Shown: positions 1 to 8,478, numbered from the stretch's first letter. The stretch: 64,000 bases of DNA from Curtobacterium sp. MMLR14_010 (GCF_001865015.1 NZ_MJGV01000046.1:1-64000), one strand, 5' to 3'. Program-made: numbers and translations. The notes: generated by a model not told the origin, from the letters alone.

Positions 1-347
1 CGCTGTCGTACGACCTCGACGGTGTCGCAACAGGCGGACGCAGCAGATGTGCGTGCATGTTCCGACACGACAGCCGACGAACGACTCGTGCGGTGTCGGA
101 CCATGCGGACGCGGGAGATGTGCCTGCATCGAGCGACACGGCGTGCGTCGTTCGACTCGTGCGGTGTCGGAACTTGCGTGCGCATGACTCGACCGACCCG
201 CAACGACCCGACCTGACCCGCCCGCGCGACACCATCGAGGTCGTACGACATCGAGGTTGTCGCGCGAGCCACACGCGGTCGCGAGGGTCCTGCCGCGCCT
301 GACTCGGAACGACATCGTCGCTGTCGTACGACCTCGACGGTGTCGCA
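1..347. repeat. Three copies of a GTCGTACGAC-centred repeat
   Basis: A 29-base sequence at 1-29 recurs identically at 319-347. A 14-base core of it (CGAGGTCGTACGAC) appears in inverted orientation at 236-249, followed by a diverged version of the same flank. The central ten bases are self-complementary. Directly visible in the sequence; the function is unknown. Possible roles are a repeated protein-binding site or part of a dispersed extragenic element. Confidence 0.7.
28..171. repeat. Degenerate ~71-bp tandem repeat, two units
   Basis: Two adjacent units share the blocks GCGGACGC (34 and 105), AGATGTGC, TGCAT and CGACTCGTGCGGTGTCGGA (82-100 and 153-171), spaced about 71 bases apart. The copies differ at many positions between the blocks. 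This is an old tandem duplication in non-coding DNA. Confidence 0.6.
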
Positions 348-387
348 TCGAATCGGAAGCGGGCCACGACCCCGCCAGCCAGGCGCC

Positions 388-1170
388 CTACGGCAGCGTC
401 GGCGCCGCCTCCACCAGGGCCCGCGTCAAGGGGTGCACCGGCGCATCGAGCAGGGACACCGGTCCGTGCTCGACGATGCGCCCGGCCGACATCACCGCGA
501 CGGTGTCGCACAGCCGCTGCACCACGCCGATGTCGTGCGACACGAGCACGATCGTCAGGCCGAGCTCCGACGCCAGCGACTGGAACAGCTCGATCACCCG
601 CGCGCGCACGACCACGTCGAGGGCGCTCATCGGCTCGTCCCCGAACAGGATCCGCGGCCCGTGCACGATCGCCCGCGCGATCGCGATGCGCTGTCGCTGC
701 CCGCCGGAGAACTCGTGCGGGTACCGGTCCACCGCGTCCGGGGGCAGGTCAACGCGCTCGAGTGCCGACGCAACGAGTGAAGGGTGCTGCCCAGGCACCC
801 GCATCGCCCGCAGCGGCTCCTCGACGATCTGCCCGACGCGCATCCTCGGGTCGAGCGACGCGTAGGGATCCTGGAACACCACCCCGGTCTCCCGCCGGAA
901 CCACCGCATCGCGGCAGCGGAGGCGGACGCGACCACCGGACGACCGGCGGCGGTCACGGTGCCTGCGGTAGGGGCCTCCAGGCCGGCGAGGAGCCGGACC
1001 AGGGTCGACTTGCCGGACCCGGACTCCCCGATGACCCCGAGCCGGGAACCGGCCGGGACCACCAGGTCGACGCCGTCCACGGCGGTACGGACGGGCCCGG
1101 GCTCGAAGGGGCCGCGGCGGGGGAGTCGGTACGTCCGGTGCAGGCCGACGGCGGTGAGGGCGTCGGTCAC
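388..1170 (-). CDS. Peptide/nickel-type ABC transporter ATP-binding protein (DppF/OppF-like)
   Basis: A 260-residue cytoplasmic ATPase that should power import of oligopeptides or a similar ligand through the two adjacent permeases. Visible motifs: Walker A GESGSGKSTL near residue 46, Q-loop VVFQDPYASLD, signature SGGQRQRIAIARA, Walker B LFGDEPMSALDV and the switch His in LVSHD. GTG was chosen as start because it gives a GTGA overlap with the stop of the upstream ATPase gene and starts directly before the conserved N-terminus. Last gene of a five-gene minus-strand operon. The Walker B glycine in FGDEP is slightly unusual (more often IADEP). Confidence 0.93.
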   Translation of the reverse strand: MTDALTAVGLHRTYRLPRRGPFEPGPVRTAVDGVDLVVPAGSRLGVIGESGSGKSTLVRLLAGLEAPTAGTVTAAGRPVVASASAAAMRWFRRETGVVFQDPYASLDPRMRVGQIVEEPLRAMRVPGQHPSLVASALERVDLPPDAVDRYPHEFSGGQRQRIAIARAIVHGPRILFGDEPMSALDVVVRARVIELFQSLASELGLTIVLVSHDIGVVQRLCDTVAVMSAGRIVEHGPVSLLDAPVHPLTRALVEAAPTLP

Positions 1171-1949
1171 GGGGTCCTCCTGGCGGTGGCGCGGGCTGCC
1201 TCGACGAGCGCCCGCGTGGTGGGGTGCTGCGGCCGGGCGAGCAGGTCGGCGACGGAACCGGCCTCGACCACGCGCCCGGCGTCGAGCACGACGACGGAGT
1301 CGGCGATCTGCGCGAGCACCGCCAGGTCGTGCGTGACGAACAGCAGCGACACGTCGAGGCCGCGGAGCAGGTCGAGGATCCGCGCCTCGGTCGTGACGTC
1401 GAGCGCCGTGGTGGGTTCGTCCGCGACGATGAGCTCCGGCGACCCGGCCATCGCCATCGCGATGCAGATCCGCTGCCGCTGCCCACCGGAGAGCTGATGC
1501 GGCCACTGGCGCAGCAGGGACTCCGGGTCGGGCAGCCCGACCGCCACGGCGAGCTCGAGCGCCGCCGCGTCCGCCGTCCGCCGGTCGAGTCCGCGGTGCA
1601 GCCGGAGCGGTTCCGCGATCTGCCGGCCGACACGGCGCAGGGGGTCGAGGGCCGTGCCCGGCTCCTGGAACACCATCCCGATGCGCGCCCCGCGGTACGC
1701 CGCGCGTGCCCGGTCCGGCAGTCCGAGCAGCTCCTCGCCGTCGAGTTGCACCGACCCCGTCACGTCGGCGCCGGTCGGTTCCAGCCCCATCAGGGCCAGG
1801 GAGGTCATCGACTTCCCGGAACCGGACGCGCCGATCACGCCGACACGACCGCCGGGAGGCACGGTGAACGTCACGTCGTCGAGGACCGTCCGCCCCGCGA
1901 TCCGGACCGACAGGCCACGCACCTCGAGTCCGGTCGCTGCGGCGGTCAT
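1167..1949 (-). CDS. Peptide/nickel-type ABC transporter ATP-binding protein (DppD/OppD-like)
   Basis: A 260-residue ABC ATPase, partner of the following gene in a heterodimeric motor. It shows Walker A GASGSGKSM, Q-loop MVFQEPGTALDP, signature LSGGQRQRICIAMAM, Walker B LIVADEPTTALDV and LFVTHD. Typical DppD proteins run to about 320 residues with a C-terminal peptide-transporter extension and iron-sulfur cysteines; this one is short and lacks that tail. The ATG overlaps the permease stop as ATGA, indicating translational coupling. Confidence 0.93.
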   Translation of the reverse strand: MTAAATGLEVRGLSVRIAGRTVLDDVTFTVPPGGRVGVIGASGSGKSMTSLALMGLEPTGADVTGSVQLDGEELLGLPDRARAAYRGARIGMVFQEPGTALDPLRRVGRQIAEPLRLHRGLDRRTADAAALELAVAVGLPDPESLLRQWPHQLSGGQRQRICIAMAMAGSPELIVADEPTTALDVTTEARILDLLRGLDVSLLFVTHDLAVLAQIADSVVVLDAGRVVEAGSVADLLARPQHPTTRALVEAARATARRTP

Positions 1950-2833
1950 GCGGTCACCCCCGGCACGTCGGCGGTGCGCGCGGTGTCGCTCGCTCGGTCG
2001 CCGGTCGTCAGCCGCGGGTCGGAGGCGTCGCGGATGGCGTCCCCGAGCAGCGAGAGCGCCATCACGACCAGGGCGATCGCGGCGCCCGGCCAGGTCGCGC
2101 TCCACGGGTGCACGCCGATGTAGGTCTGCAGGTCGGACAGCAGGGTGCCCCACGACGCCGTGCCCGATCCCGCGCCGTAGCCGAGGTACGAGAGCCCCGC
2201 CTCGGCGAGGACCGCCGTGGCCATCGCGAGCGAGAGCTGCACGGTGAACAGCGGCGCCGCGTTCGGCACCAGGTGGCGCAGCAGCACCCCGCCGGGTCCG
2301 ACGCCGGAGGCCCGGGCAGCGGTGACGTAGTCGCTCCTGGCGATGCGGCGGATCTCCCCGCGGGCGACCCGGGCGATGGTCACGCCGAACGCCAGCCCGA
2401 CGGACACGATCACCACGCCGAGCGAACCGCCGAACACCGCGGTGAGGAGCATCGCCGTCAGCAGCGTGGGGAACGCGACGAGGATGTCGAGGAGCACGGC
2501 CGTGCCCTCGCGGACCCAGCGGGCGGTGAGCGACCCGATCGCGGTGAGCACGATGCCGACCACGCTCGCGATGACCCCGGAGCCGACCGCGACGAGCACC
2601 GTCGTCCTGGTGCCCGCGAGCAGGTAGCTGGCGATGTCGCGGCCGATGCCGTCGGTGCCGAACCAGTGCGCGGCGCTCGGCGGGTCCCACTGGTGGAACG
2701 GGTCGGCGCGGAACGGGTCCTGCGGTGTCCACACGAGCGACACGGCGGCGAGCACCACGAGGAGCCCGAGGACGACCACGGCGAAGACCCCGGTGGGGCG
2801 GCTGAGGAGTCGGCGGATGCTGGCTCCGGGCAT
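1946..2833 (-). CDS. Peptide/nickel-type ABC transporter permease (DppC-like)
   Basis: A 295-residue inner-membrane permease. A first membrane segment is seen at about residues 16-38, followed by the periplasmic loop with HWFGTDGIGRDI, which is characteristic of DppC/OppC permeases. The EAA-type cytoplasmic loop (YVTAARASGVGPGGVLLRH) contacts the ATPases, and the C-terminal membrane segments carry LSLLGDAIRDASDPR. It begins one base before the end of the DppB-like gene and overlaps the downstream ATPase start, so all five genes are probably translated from one transcript. Confidence 0.94.
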   Translation of the reverse strand: MPGASIRRLLSRPTGVFAVVVLGLLVVLAAVSLVWTPQDPFRADPFHQWDPPSAAHWFGTDGIGRDIASYLLAGTRTTVLVAVGSGVIASVVGIVLTAIGSLTARWVREGTAVLLDILVAFPTLLTAMLLTAVFGGSLGVVIVSVGLAFGVTIARVARGEIRRIARSDYVTAARASGVGPGGVLLRHLVPNAAPLFTVQLSLAMATAVLAEAGLSYLGYGAGSGTASWGTLLSDLQTYIGVHPWSATWPGAAIALVVMALSLLGDAIRDASDPRLTTGDRASDTARTADVPGVTA

Positions 2834-3783
2834 CAGGTGGCCTCCCGCTGCCGGGGGTCGAGCGCGCGGTGCACGACGTCGACCGCGAAGCCGACGAGCA
2901 GCACGAGGCCGGTGAGCACGAGCAGCTCCGACTGCACCTTCGTGACGTCACGGCGGCCGACGTCGGTGACGAGCATCCGTCCGACCCCGGGCAGCGAGAA
3001 CAGCTGCTCGACGACGACCGCGCCGACCAGGAGCCCGGCGATCTGCACACCGAGGACCGCGAGCACGGTCAACGCCACCGACCCGAGTCCGTGCCGGAGC
3101 AGCGCCTGGGTGCGCGTGAGCCCGACGGCGGCAGCGGTGCGGAGGTGGTCGGCGTCGAGCACGGAGAGCGTCGCCGACCGGGTGAAGCGGAGGATCACGG
3201 CACCCTCGACGGCGCCGATCGTCAGCGCCGGCAGCACGAGCGACGAGGCCGCCCGCCCGGGTTCCGACCAGCCGTCGAGCGGGAAGCCCTGCGTCGGCAG
3301 CCAGTGCAGCGTCACGGCGAACAGCGCGACGAGGAGCATGCCGGCCCAGACGACCGGGACCGCGGCGACGGCCTGGGCCACGAACGCGATGACCGCCCCG
3401 CCCGCACGGCGCCGGAGCACCGCGGCGAGGACCCCGAGCGGGACCCCGAGCACGAGCGCCGCGGCGAGCGACATGCCCGCGAGCGGCAGCGTCACACCGA
3501 GCTTCGCGGCGATCTCCGGGCCCACGGCACCGTTCGTCACGAGGGATCGGCCGAGGTCGCCGGTGACGACACCGCCGATCCAGTCGAGGTACTGCAGGAC
3601 GACGGGGCGGTCGAGGCCGAGCTGCCGACGGAGCTCCTCGACCTGCGCCGGCGTCGACTGGGTGCCCGCGACGACCTGGGCGACGTCGCCGGGCAGCACG
3701 CGGAGCGTGGCGAAGATGATGACGCTCGCCACGAGCAGGCCGACGACGAGGAGCAGCACCCGCCCGATGAGGAACCGGGTCAC
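2833..3783 (-). CDS. Peptide/nickel-type ABC transporter permease (DppB-like)
   Basis: A 316-residue permease with an N-terminal membrane helix directly after the start (TRFLIGRVLLLVVGLLVASV), the DppB-type sequence RVLPGDVA, and the EAA loop DHLRTAAAVGLTRTQALLRHG. The C-terminus has the LFSLPGVGRMLV motif typical of this family. GTG at 3783-3781 is the only start that places the conserved first helix at the N-terminus; the open frame continues upstream but is antisense noise. It lies 47 bases downstream of the binding-protein gene. Confidence 0.93.
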   Translation of the reverse strand: MTRFLIGRVLLLVVGLLVASVIIFATLRVLPGDVAQVVAGTQSTPAQVEELRRQLGLDRPVVLQYLDWIGGVVTGDLGRSLVTNGAVGPEIAAKLGVTLPLAGMSLAAALVLGVPLGVLAAVLRRRAGGAVIAFVAQAVAAVPVVWAGMLLVALFAVTLHWLPTQGFPLDGWSEPGRAASSLVLPALTIGAVEGAVILRFTRSATLSVLDADHLRTAAAVGLTRTQALLRHGLGSVALTVLAVLGVQIAGLLVGAVVVEQLFSLPGVGRMLVTDVGRRDVTKVQSELLVLTGLVLLVGFAVDVVHRALDPRQREAT

Positions 3784-3830
3784 GGCACCCGCGCTTCGTC
3801 GGGACGAGGGGACCGGGTCACGAGACGATG

Positions 3831-5378
3831 CTAGTTGCCCTGCGCCACGGCGAGCCCCGACAGGTCGAGCCGCGAGTTGCCGCCGTCGTACGGGAACCCG
3901 GTGACGCCCTTCCGGATCGCCGTGATCTCCGTCGCGGTGTACAGCCACTCGCCGGCCGCGTCCTCGCTGACGATCCGCGCGGCCTTCTTGAGCGCTGCCG
4001 CCTTCTCGGACGCGGACGTCGTCGCGACGGACTCGGCGTAGAGCGCCTGCACCCGGGCGTTGTCGTACCCGAAGTAGTAGTCCGGGTTCGCCCAGTTGCC
4101 GAAGTCGCGGGCCTCGACGTGGTCGACCATCGACAGGTCGAAGTCGCGGACGCCGGACTTCGGCGCCTGGAACACCGACGACAGCCAGGTGGCGAAGTCG
4201 ACGCGCTTGACCGTCAGGGTGATGCCGACGTCGGCGAGCTGGGACTTCAGCACGTCGCCGATCGTCGCCGGGTAGACGTTCGCGTAGGTCAGGGTGAGCT
4301 TCAGGTCCGACGCGTCGGCCGCGGCGAGGAGCTTCTTCGCGTTCGACGGGTCGTACGCGTCGATGTCGGTGAGGTCCTCGTACCCGGGGTCGAGCTCCGG
4401 GATCGGGCCGCCCTGCTCGACGCCCGTGCCGCCGATGGCCTTGATGAGCGCCTTCGGGTCGATGGCCTGCCGGATCGCCTGGCGGACCCGCTTGTCGGTG
4501 AAGGGTGCCTTGGCGTCGTTGAACGCCAGCGTGTACTTGTCGGTCGTCTTGCCGGCGTGCAGCGCGATGTCCTGGTTGCCCTGCAACTGGCTCTTCAGCG
4601 TGCCGTCGACGGGGTTCAACACGTCGACGTCGCCGTTCGCCATGGCGTTGACGGCCGTGGACGGGTCGGTGATGTAGCGGAAGACGATCGTCTTGACCTT
4701 CGCCTTCGTGCCCCAGTAGTCCGCGTTCCGGGTGAACGTCAGCGAGTCGCCCTGCTTCCAGTTCGTGACCTCGAAGGGACCGGTGCCGTTCGCGCTGTCG
4801 GACAGGTCGTTCTTCGCGGCCTTCTCGAGCACGAGCCCGGCGCGACCGGTCAGGTTGAACAGCAGGTCGGAGTCCGGCTTCGCCAGTGTCAGCACGACGG
4901 TGTCGGACGACGGTGACGAGATGGCGCTGACGCCGGCGAGCTTGGCCGAGTCGACGTAGGAGTCGTTGCCCTTGACCTGCTCGAGCGACCAGACGACGTC
5001 GGCGGCGGTGACCGGCTTGCCGTCCTGGAACGTGATGCCCTTGCGCAGCGTGAACGTGTACGTCCGGCCGTCGTCGGAGACCTCGTGCTCCGCCGCCAGC
5101 ACGTCGCGGATCCCGCCCGTCGGAGTCCGGCCGACGAGTCCCTGGTAGACGTTGTCGATCAGGACCTGGTCGAGCGCCGCCCCGGACTGCGTCCGGATGT
5201 CGAGGCTCGTCGGTTCGAGGACCAGCCCGACCCGAACGGTCGCGTCGGCGCCGCCCGTGGGCGTGGTCGAGCCGGTGCACCCGGCGAGGGCGATGGTCGC
5301 CGCCACGGCGATCGCGGTCGCGGCGAGGACCGAGCGACGGACGTGCTGCCGACCGACGCGGGGGAGGGAGGGGCGCAT
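3831..5378 (-). CDS. Extracellular solute-binding lipoprotein, family 5 (peptide/nickel ABC importer)
   Basis: A 515-residue binding protein, first gene of the importer operon. The N-terminus has a twin-positive signal and the lipobox ALAGC (Cys near residue 38), so it should be lipid-anchored outside the membrane. Family-5 hallmarks are present: EPTSLDI, YTFTLRKGITFQDGKPVTAADVV and the later IRQAIDP segment. The ATG is preceded by GGAAGGA at a good distance; the in-frame extension upstream is rejected because it would bury the signal peptide. Ligand not determinable from sequence; oligopeptides are most common. Confidence 0.93.
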   Translation of the reverse strand: MRPSLPRVGRQHVRRSVLAATAIAVAATIALAGCTGSTTPTGGADATVRVGLVLEPTSLDIRTQSGAALDQVLIDNVYQGLVGRTPTGGIRDVLAAEHEVSDDGRTYTFTLRKGITFQDGKPVTAADVVWSLEQVKGNDSYVDSAKLAGVSAISSPSSDTVVLTLAKPDSDLLFNLTGRAGLVLEKAAKNDLSDSANGTGPFEVTNWKQGDSLTFTRNADYWGTKAKVKTIVFRYITDPSTAVNAMANGDVDVLNPVDGTLKSQLQGNQDIALHAGKTTDKYTLAFNDAKAPFTDKRVRQAIRQAIDPKALIKAIGGTGVEQGGPIPELDPGYEDLTDIDAYDPSNAKKLLAAADASDLKLTLTYANVYPATIGDVLKSQLADVGITLTVKRVDFATWLSSVFQAPKSGVRDFDLSMVDHVEARDFGNWANPDYYFGYDNARVQALYAESVATTSASEKAAALKKAARIVSEDAAGEWLYTATEITAIRKGVTGFPYDGGNSRLDLSGLAVAQGN

Positions 5379-5436
5379 GGGTGGTGTGTTCCTTCCGGGC
5401 GCACGGGGAGCGACGGTCGTCGCGCGCGCTCGGAAG

Positions 5437-5442
5437 AATCTA
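5437..5442 (-). promoter_or_regulatory. Possible -10 box (TAGATT) for the peptide ABC operon
   Basis: On the minus strand TAGATT lies about 58 bases upstream of the binding-protein ATG, overlapping the stop region of the hydrolase gene. No good -35 hexamer stands out at 16-18 bases, so this is a weak call. It would separate the importer operon transcriptionally from the upstream hydrolase. Confidence 0.3.
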
Positions 5443-6393
5443 CCGGCGCTCCGAGCGCTGTTCGACGCCGTACAACAATTCGTTACGGACGCCCCATTCC
5501 CGGATGGCGGCCGCCAGGTCGAGCGGCGCCTGCGTCTGGACGGCGTGCCGTGCCTCCACCGTGACGATCGTCGCTGCCGGCAGCCGGTCGGCGAAGGTCG
5601 TGACGAGCCTCGGGGAGACGTAGCCACGGTCACCGCGGACGAGCAGGACCGGCACGTCGAGCGACTCCAGGTCCGGCCACGCGTCCGCGAAGCGTCCGAC
5701 CGACGAGGTCCGTCCAGCAGGCAGGTGCGGGAAGTGGTGGCGGCGGACCAGTCGGCCGTCAGCGCCGAGCCGTGTGGTGTGCCGGGCCTCGCGCAGGAGG
5801 ACCTGGCGGTCGTCCCCGACCCTGGCCTCGATCGCCCGGTCGACCACCTCGTCGAGGTCCTCGAACGGCGGTTCGGACTCCAGCGCCCGGGCGATCCGGT
5901 CCACGGCGCGCTGGGCGAAGTCCGGCGACATGTCGACCAGCACCAGGCCGGTCACGCGCTCCGGCGCCGTCGCCGCGATCCGGGCCGCCAGGATCGCGCC
6001 GAGCGAGTGCCCCACGAGCACGCCGGGCGGCACCGCCAGCGCGTCGAGCGCGGCGAGCACCGCCGGCGCGGTCGCGGACGCCGCGTAGTCGGCGTCGTCA
6101 CGCCACGCCGACCGGCCGTGGCCGGGCAGGTCGAGCGCGACCGCGGGCTCGCCGACGGCGATCGCCGTCTGGTCGAAGCTGTGGGCGTCGATGCCGAGCC
6201 CGTGCAGGTAGACGACCCGGGCCTCCCGTCCGGTGTCCGTTGGGTCCTGCCAGCGGATCGCGGAGACGGCGCCGTGGCCGTCGGGTCCCGGCGTGGCCGG
6301 GATCTCCTGCCGGGAGGCTCGGAGCGGCTCCGCCACGCCGCTCGCGCGGGCCAGGTCGGCCAGGTCCCGGAACTCGTCGTCGTCCTCGTGCAC
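5440..6393 (-). CDS. Alpha/beta-hydrolase fold protein
   Basis: A 317-residue soluble hydrolase. The fold motifs are seen in order: oxyanion segment YLHGLGIDAHS near residue 83, DLPGHGRSAW, nucleophile elbow GHSLG (Ser), LVLVDMSP, the acid-bearing strand VPVLLVRGDRGYVSP, and the catalytic His in EARHAVQ. It starts with GTG and is transcribed away from the iron-regulated gene on the other strand, sharing a 63-base intergenic region with it. Substrate unknown. The order of genes (hydrolase then peptide importer) does not prove a shared pathway. Confidence 0.88.
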   Translation of the reverse strand: MHEDDDEFRDLADLARASGVAEPLRASRQEIPATPGPDGHGAVSAIRWQDPTDTGREARVVYLHGLGIDAHSFDQTAIAVGEPAVALDLPGHGRSAWRDDADYAASATAPAVLAALDALAVPPGVLVGHSLGAILAARIAATAPERVTGLVLVDMSPDFAQRAVDRIARALESEPPFEDLDEVVDRAIEARVGDDRQVLLREARHTTRLGADGRLVRRHHFPHLPAGRTSSVGRFADAWPDLESLDVPVLLVRGDRGYVSPRLVTTFADRLPAATIVTVEARHAVQTQAPLDLAAAIREWGVRNELLYGVEQRSERR

Positions 6394-6429
6394 GGGGTCA
6401 GTCTCGCACCGTTGGTTTCCCTGGTCGGC

Positions 6430-6448
6430 TTAGGTAAGGCATGCCATA
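6430..6448 (+). promoter_or_regulatory. DtxR/IdeR-type iron box
   Basis: TTAGGTAAGGCATGCCATA matches the DtxR/IdeR 19-bp palindromic consensus (TTAGGTTAGGCTAACCTAA) at 13 of 19 positions, with a perfect left half apart from one base. It overlaps the proposed -10 element and ends nine bases before the start codon of the siderophore-interacting protein, so Fe(II)-bound repressor would block transcription. It also lies in the short region shared with the divergent hydrolase gene. Confidence 0.75.
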
Positions 6449-6450
6449 CT
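6445..6450 (+). promoter_or_regulatory. Putative -10 box (CATACT) giving a leaderless mRNA
   Basis: CATACT ends six bases before the GTG start of the siderophore-interacting protein gene. A transcription start at the usual distance would fall on or next to the start codon, and no Shine-Dalgarno sequence is present. It overlaps the iron box. Confidence 0.4.
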
Positions 6451-6456
6451 TCTCCT

Positions 6457-7443
6457 GTGGCAGCCCGGTACCGTGTGTTCTCCGTCCGCGTGGCAGCCGT
6501 GTCCTCGCTCACGCCCCACTTCGTCCGGGTGACGCTGACCGGCGACGAGCTCGGCGCGTTCTCCTCGGTCGGGCTCGACCAGCGGATCAAGGTCGTCCTG
6601 CCGATCCCCGGACACGGGTTCACCGACCTGCCCGACGGCGAGGACTGGTACGCCGCCTGGCGCGCGCTTCCCGACGACACGCGGAACCCGCTCCGCACCT
6701 ACACCGTCCGGTCCTTCCGCCCCGACGCCCACGAGCTCGACATCGACTTCGTCGCCCACGGTGACACCGGCCCCGCGTCCCGCTGGGTCGCCGGGTGCCG
6801 CGTCGGCGACGAGCTCCGCATCGTCGGACCCGCCGTGCCGTCCTCCCCGGACGAACTGCCCTCGGGTGCTGCCGAGTTCGCCCCGGGTGCGGCGAACCGG
6901 ATCCTGCTCGCCGGCGACGAGACCGCCGCGCCGGCCATCTGCGCCATCCTCGAGGCGCTCGACGTCACCACCGTCGGACACGTCTTCATCGAGGTCCCGA
7001 CCGACGCCGACCGGCTGCCCGTGACCGCGCCCGCCGGGGTCGAGGTCCGTTGGATCGCCCGCAACGGTGCCTCGCACGGGGTCCGGATGACCGACCACGT
7101 GCACGCGTGGGCGTCGACCGCCGTGGCGCCCCTGTCGACGTCGGGTCTCGCGCCGGTCGCCGGGGCGGCGGTCGCCGGGGCGTCCGTCGCCGGGGTGGAC
7201 GTCGCGGGGGCGTCAGTCGCCGGGGTGGACGTCGCCGACGTGGAGCTCGCGGACGTGGACGTCGACCACCAGACGCTCTGGGACGTCCCCACCGCCGATT
7301 CGCACCGCCCGGTGTACGCCTGGATCGCGGGCGAGGCCGCCTGCATCAAGGAGCTCCGCCGCCATCTGGTGCGCGGTGTCGGGCTCGACCGCAAGCAGGT
7401 CGCCTTCATGGGCTACTGGCGACACGGCAAGGCCGAGAACTAG
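6457..7443 (+). CDS. Siderophore-interacting protein (FAD-binding ferric-siderophore reductase family)
   Basis: A 328-residue cytoplasmic flavoprotein expected to reduce ferric siderophores and release iron. The N-terminal FAD-binding part carries RTYTVRSFRPD (residues ~88-98) and DFVAHGDTGPASRW; the NAD(P)H-binding part has ILLAGDETAAPAI and ends with the family hallmark VAFMGYWRHGKAE. The GTG is chosen because it directly precedes the conserved ARYRVFSV start. Odd: a 35-residue alanine/valine/glycine repeat (7156-7260) is inserted between the two halves of the C-terminal domain. It sits behind an iron box and four bases ahead of an ABC ATPase gene. Confidence 0.9.
   Translation: MAARYRVFSVRVAAVSSLTPHFVRVTLTGDELGAFSSVGLDQRIKVVLPIPGHGFTDLPDGEDWYAAWRALPDDTRNPLRTYTVRSFRPDAHELDIDFVAHGDTGPASRWVAGCRVGDELRIVGPAVPSSPDELPSGAAEFAPGAANRILLAGDETAAPAICAILEALDVTTVGHVFIEVPTDADRLPVTAPAGVEVRWIARNGASHGVRMTDHVHAWASTAVAPLSTSGLAPVAGAAVAGASVAGVDVAGASVAGVDVADVELADVDVDHQTLWDVPTADSHRPVYAWIAGEAACIKELRRHLVRGVGLDRKQVAFMGYWRHGKAEN
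7156..7260 (+). repeat. In-frame 15-bp minisatellite in the siderophore-interacting protein gene
   Basis: Seven consecutive 15-base units starting GTCGCCGGGG or a close variant run from 7156 to 7260. They encode the pentapeptides VAGAA, VAGAS, VAGVD, VAGAS, VAGVD, VADVE and LADVD. The units become more diverged toward the 3' end. Unit length is a multiple of three, so copy-number change would keep the frame. Confidence 0.85.
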
Positions 7444-7446
7444 CAC

Positions 7447-8265
7447 GTGTCCGCTCCCGTCGCGCCCGCCGTCGGCGCCGTCCCCACGACGGCGCTCGGT
7501 GCCCGCGGCCTGACGCTCGCCTACGACGACCGCGTCGTGGTGCAGGGTCTCGACGTCGACGTGCCCGACGGGGAGCTCACCGTCATCGTCGGCCCGAACG
7601 CGTGCGGCAAGTCCACGCTGCTGAAGGCCTTCGCGCGCACGCTGAAGCCGAGCGCCGGCACCGTGTTCCTCGACGGCGCCCCGCTCGGGTCGTACCGCCC
7701 GAAGGCCGTCGCGCGCCGCGTGGCGATGCTCCCGCAGACGCCGATCGCCCCCGACGGCATCACCGTCCGCGACCTCGTGACCCGGGGACGCTTCCCGCAC
7801 CAGGACCTGTTCCACCCGTCCTCAGGGTCCGACCGTGCCGCCGTGCAGCTGGCGTTGGCGCAGACCGACACGGTGGGGCTCGCGGACCGCGGCGTCGACG
7901 AGCTCTCCGGCGGGCAGCGGCAGCGCGTCTGGATCGCGATGGTCCTGGCGCAGGAGACCGACATCGTGCTGCTCGACGAGCCCACGACGTTCCTCGACAT
8001 CGCGCACCAGTACGACGTGCTCGAACTCGCGGCAGCGCTGCACGCGGCCGGTCGCACGGTCGTCGCGGTCCTGCACGACCTGAACCAGGCAGCGCGGTAC
8101 GCGACCCACGTCATCGCGATGCGCGAGGGCTCCATCGTGGCGCAGGGCCCGCCGGCCGCGGTGCTGACGGCCGACCTCGTCGAGGAGGTCTTCGGCCTGC
8201 CCTGCGTCGTCGTCCCCGACCCCGAGACCGGCACGCCCCTCGTGGTGCCTCGCCGCGCGCGCTGA
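7447..8265 (+). CDS. Iron-siderophore ABC transporter ATP-binding protein (FecE/FhuC-like)
   Basis: A 272-residue ABC ATPase of the iron-siderophore class. Motifs: Walker A GPNACGKSTLL near residue 56, MLPQTP Q-loop, signature LSGGQRQRVWIAMVLAQ, Walker B IVLLDEPTTFLDIAHQ (the FLDIAHQ ending is typical for FhuC/FecE), and VLHDLNQAARYA. It starts at GTG three bases after the siderophore-interacting protein stop, so both share the iron box. No permease or binding-protein gene lies beside it, so it must work with membrane components encoded elsewhere or be a remnant of a longer operon. Confidence 0.92.
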   Translation: MSAPVAPAVGAVPTTALGARGLTLAYDDRVVVQGLDVDVPDGELTVIVGPNACGKSTLLKAFARTLKPSAGTVFLDGAPLGSYRPKAVARRVAMLPQTPIAPDGITVRDLVTRGRFPHQDLFHPSSGSDRAAVQLALAQTDTVGLADRGVDELSGGQRQRVWIAMVLAQETDIVLLDEPTTFLDIAHQYDVLELAAALHAAGRTVVAVLHDLNQAARYATHVIAMREGSIVAQGPPAAVLTADLVEEVFGLPCVVVPDPETGTPLVVPRRAR

Positions 8266-8478
8266 GGTCGCGCCGGGCCCGCTGAGGTCGGGCCGGGCTC
8301 GACTGGTCACGACTCCCCGCTCACGTTCCGCGAGTGGTCGCGTTCCGTCGGCCGGGAGGCCGCCGGCCGACAGGCCGTGACCGGTCGGCGGTGCACCGTC
8401 GGGGTGTCGTGACCACTCGGCGGACGGGAGGCGCGGTGCGGGGCCGTGACGAGCCTCCAGTCCGGTGCGTGCGGTGAA

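Larger units (their letters stand above)
1..387. other. Non-coding, repeat-bearing region downstream of the peptide ABC operon
   Basis: No convincing gene is seen here; the open frames are short, arginine-rich and have no recognisable family. The stretch holds several related short repeats built around the palindrome GTCGTACGAC and a degenerate tandem repeat (see separate entries). It lies 3' of the last ABC transporter gene on the minus strand and runs off the left edge of the window, so its full extent is unknown. Confidence 0.6.

Noticed and set aside
2108-3904. 598-residue plus-strand frame over the permease genes
   Set aside because: Antisense shadow; low-complexity, no start signal, and the minus-strand permeases have full family motifs.
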